From the NCBI GenBank assembly GCA_937890135.1, contig CALBYC010000099.1:1-6853 (forward strand): a DNA stretch of 6,853 nucleotides, written 5' to 3'. Below the pieces are notes generated by a model. The model saw only the letters and a list, made by a program, of their open reading frames with translations. It was not told where the DNA came from and did not search any database. A program made the translations under genes and the position numbers. Positions 6,680 to 6,853 of this stretch are shown piece by piece (the stretch's first letter is position 1; each line of letters starts with the position of its first letter). The stretch is from an uncultured Parabacteroides sp. GTDB lineage: Bacteria; Bacteroidota; Bacteroidia; Bacteroidales; Tannerellaceae.

Positions 6680-6776
6680 GCCGTCTTGGACAGGCGGGTC
6701 CCTTTGGATTCCCCGATCGGCTCGGGTGTTGGAATGCCGATGGACCTGAACAAGCATTTTTCATAGTTTTAGTTTG

Positions 6777-6807
6777 GATGCTTGGTCGTTATGATGCTTG
6801 TCGTTAT
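6777..6807 (+). repeat. Tandem duplication of 15/16 bp inside the plus-strand promoter
   Basis: GATGCTTGGTCGTTAT (6777-6792) is followed without a gap by GATGCTTGTCGTTAT (6793-6807). The copies differ only by one G. The first copy contains the proposed -33 CTTG and the second runs into the -7 element, so the duplication sets the spacing between them. Confidence 0.75.
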
Positions 6808-6812
6808 CTTTG
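6781..6812 (+). promoter_or_regulatory. Promoter of the plus-strand gene at the right edge
   Basis: TATCTTTG (6805-6812) matches TAnnTTTG exactly, and CTTG (6781-6784) lies 20 bp upstream, one base off the -33 TTTG. The start of transcription would be near 6819, giving a short A/T-rich leader of under 20 nt before the ATG at 6836, as is common in Bacteroidetes. It diverges from the rarA promoter. Confidence 0.6.
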
Positions 6813-6835
6813 TCCGGTGCAAAAAATATATAGAT

Positions 6836-6853
6836 ATGAAGAAGTTTGTGTAT
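6836..6853 (+). CDS. Start of an unidentified plus-strand gene (cut by window)
   Basis: Only six codons are present (ATG at 6836; MKKFVY). The call rests on the promoter match just upstream, the A/T-rich leader and the divergent position from rarA. A Met-Lys-Lys start followed by hydrophobic residues would fit a signal peptide, but six residues cannot show it. The product cannot be named from this window. Confidence 0.45.

Larger units (their letters stand above)
6462..6835. other. Divergent intergenic region between rarA and a plus-strand gene
   Basis: These 374 bases hold no gene I can support. From left to right they contain a rarA leader of about 80 nt, the rarA -7 element (6548-6555), three tandem 22-bp palindromic units (6614-6679), a G/C-rich stretch with a weak nested stem (CCGA 6713-6716 / TCGG 6722-6725 inside ATTCC 6708-6712 / GGAAT 6731-6735), and the plus-strand promoter with its tandem duplication (6777-6812). 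The part around 6600-6760 is visibly richer in G+C than the rest of the region. That lack of stop codons explains the open frames on both strands there, which show no recognisable protein. Confidence 0.7.

Noticed and set aside
6708..6735. Nested stem in the rarA upstream region as a terminator
   Set aside because: The stems are short (4-5 bp) with mismatches and no T-run follows on either strand, and no gene ends there.
6458..6757. 99-aa minus-strand open frame before rarA, with overlapping plus-strand frames
   Set aside because: Several frames are open at once because the stretch is G/C-rich and repetitive; none resembles a protein, and the region carries the rarA -7 element.
5122..6778. 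13-nt match GTTTTAGTTTGGA at 5122-5134 and 6766-6778
   Set aside because: One exact 13-mer is not unlikely by chance in a window this size, and the two sites have no common position relative to their promoters.

Overview
The window reads as chromosomal DNA of a Bacteroidales bacterium (Bacteroides or Parabacteroides type; I cannot choose the genus). The evidence is the SerA and SerC sequence types, the serC-serA-DUF1015 gene order, leaders without good Shine-Dalgarno sites, and several matches to the Bacteroidetes promoter pattern TTTG-N19-21-TAnnTTTG. I see no mobile element, CRISPR array, rRNA or tRNA gene.

Layout. All four complete genes and one cut gene lie on the minus strand, so they are read from right to left. 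From the right: (1) positions 6836-6853 hold only the first six codons of a plus-strand gene, with a good promoter match upstream; (2) 6462-6835 is a 374-base divergent intergenic region with the rarA -7 element, three tandem 22-bp palindromic units and a 15/16-bp tandem duplication inside the plus-strand promoter; (3) rarA (6461-5193) encodes the AAA+ ATPase RarA/MgsA, linked to stalled replication forks; (4) a 112-bp gap carries a promoter for the serine cluster; (5) serC (5080-4013) and serA (4010-3087) are 2 bp apart; (6) a 73-bp gap holds a terminator-like hairpin; (7) a DUF1015 gene runs 3013-1766; (8) a 109-bp gap holds a strong intrinsic terminator whose U-tract doubles as the -7 element of the next gene; (9) a secreted metallophosphatase/5'-nucleotidase runs from 1656 off the left edge.

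How the genes work together. SerA oxidises 3-phosphoglycerate to 3-phosphohydroxypyruvate, and SerC transaminates it to O-phospho-L-serine. No serB-type phosphatase is in the window. The third gene of the cluster is a DUF1015 protein of unknown function with an ADGHHR motif, resembling the DGxHR signature of the ParB/sulfiredoxin fold. That fold includes serine kinases acting on serine/O-phosphoserine, so a role in serine or phosphoserine chemistry is a testable guess and the most interesting idea here. The SerA is a short form without a regulatory domain, and a Lys stands where most family members have the catalytic His. The nucleotidase and rarA appear to be separate transcription units with no evident functional link to serine synthesis.
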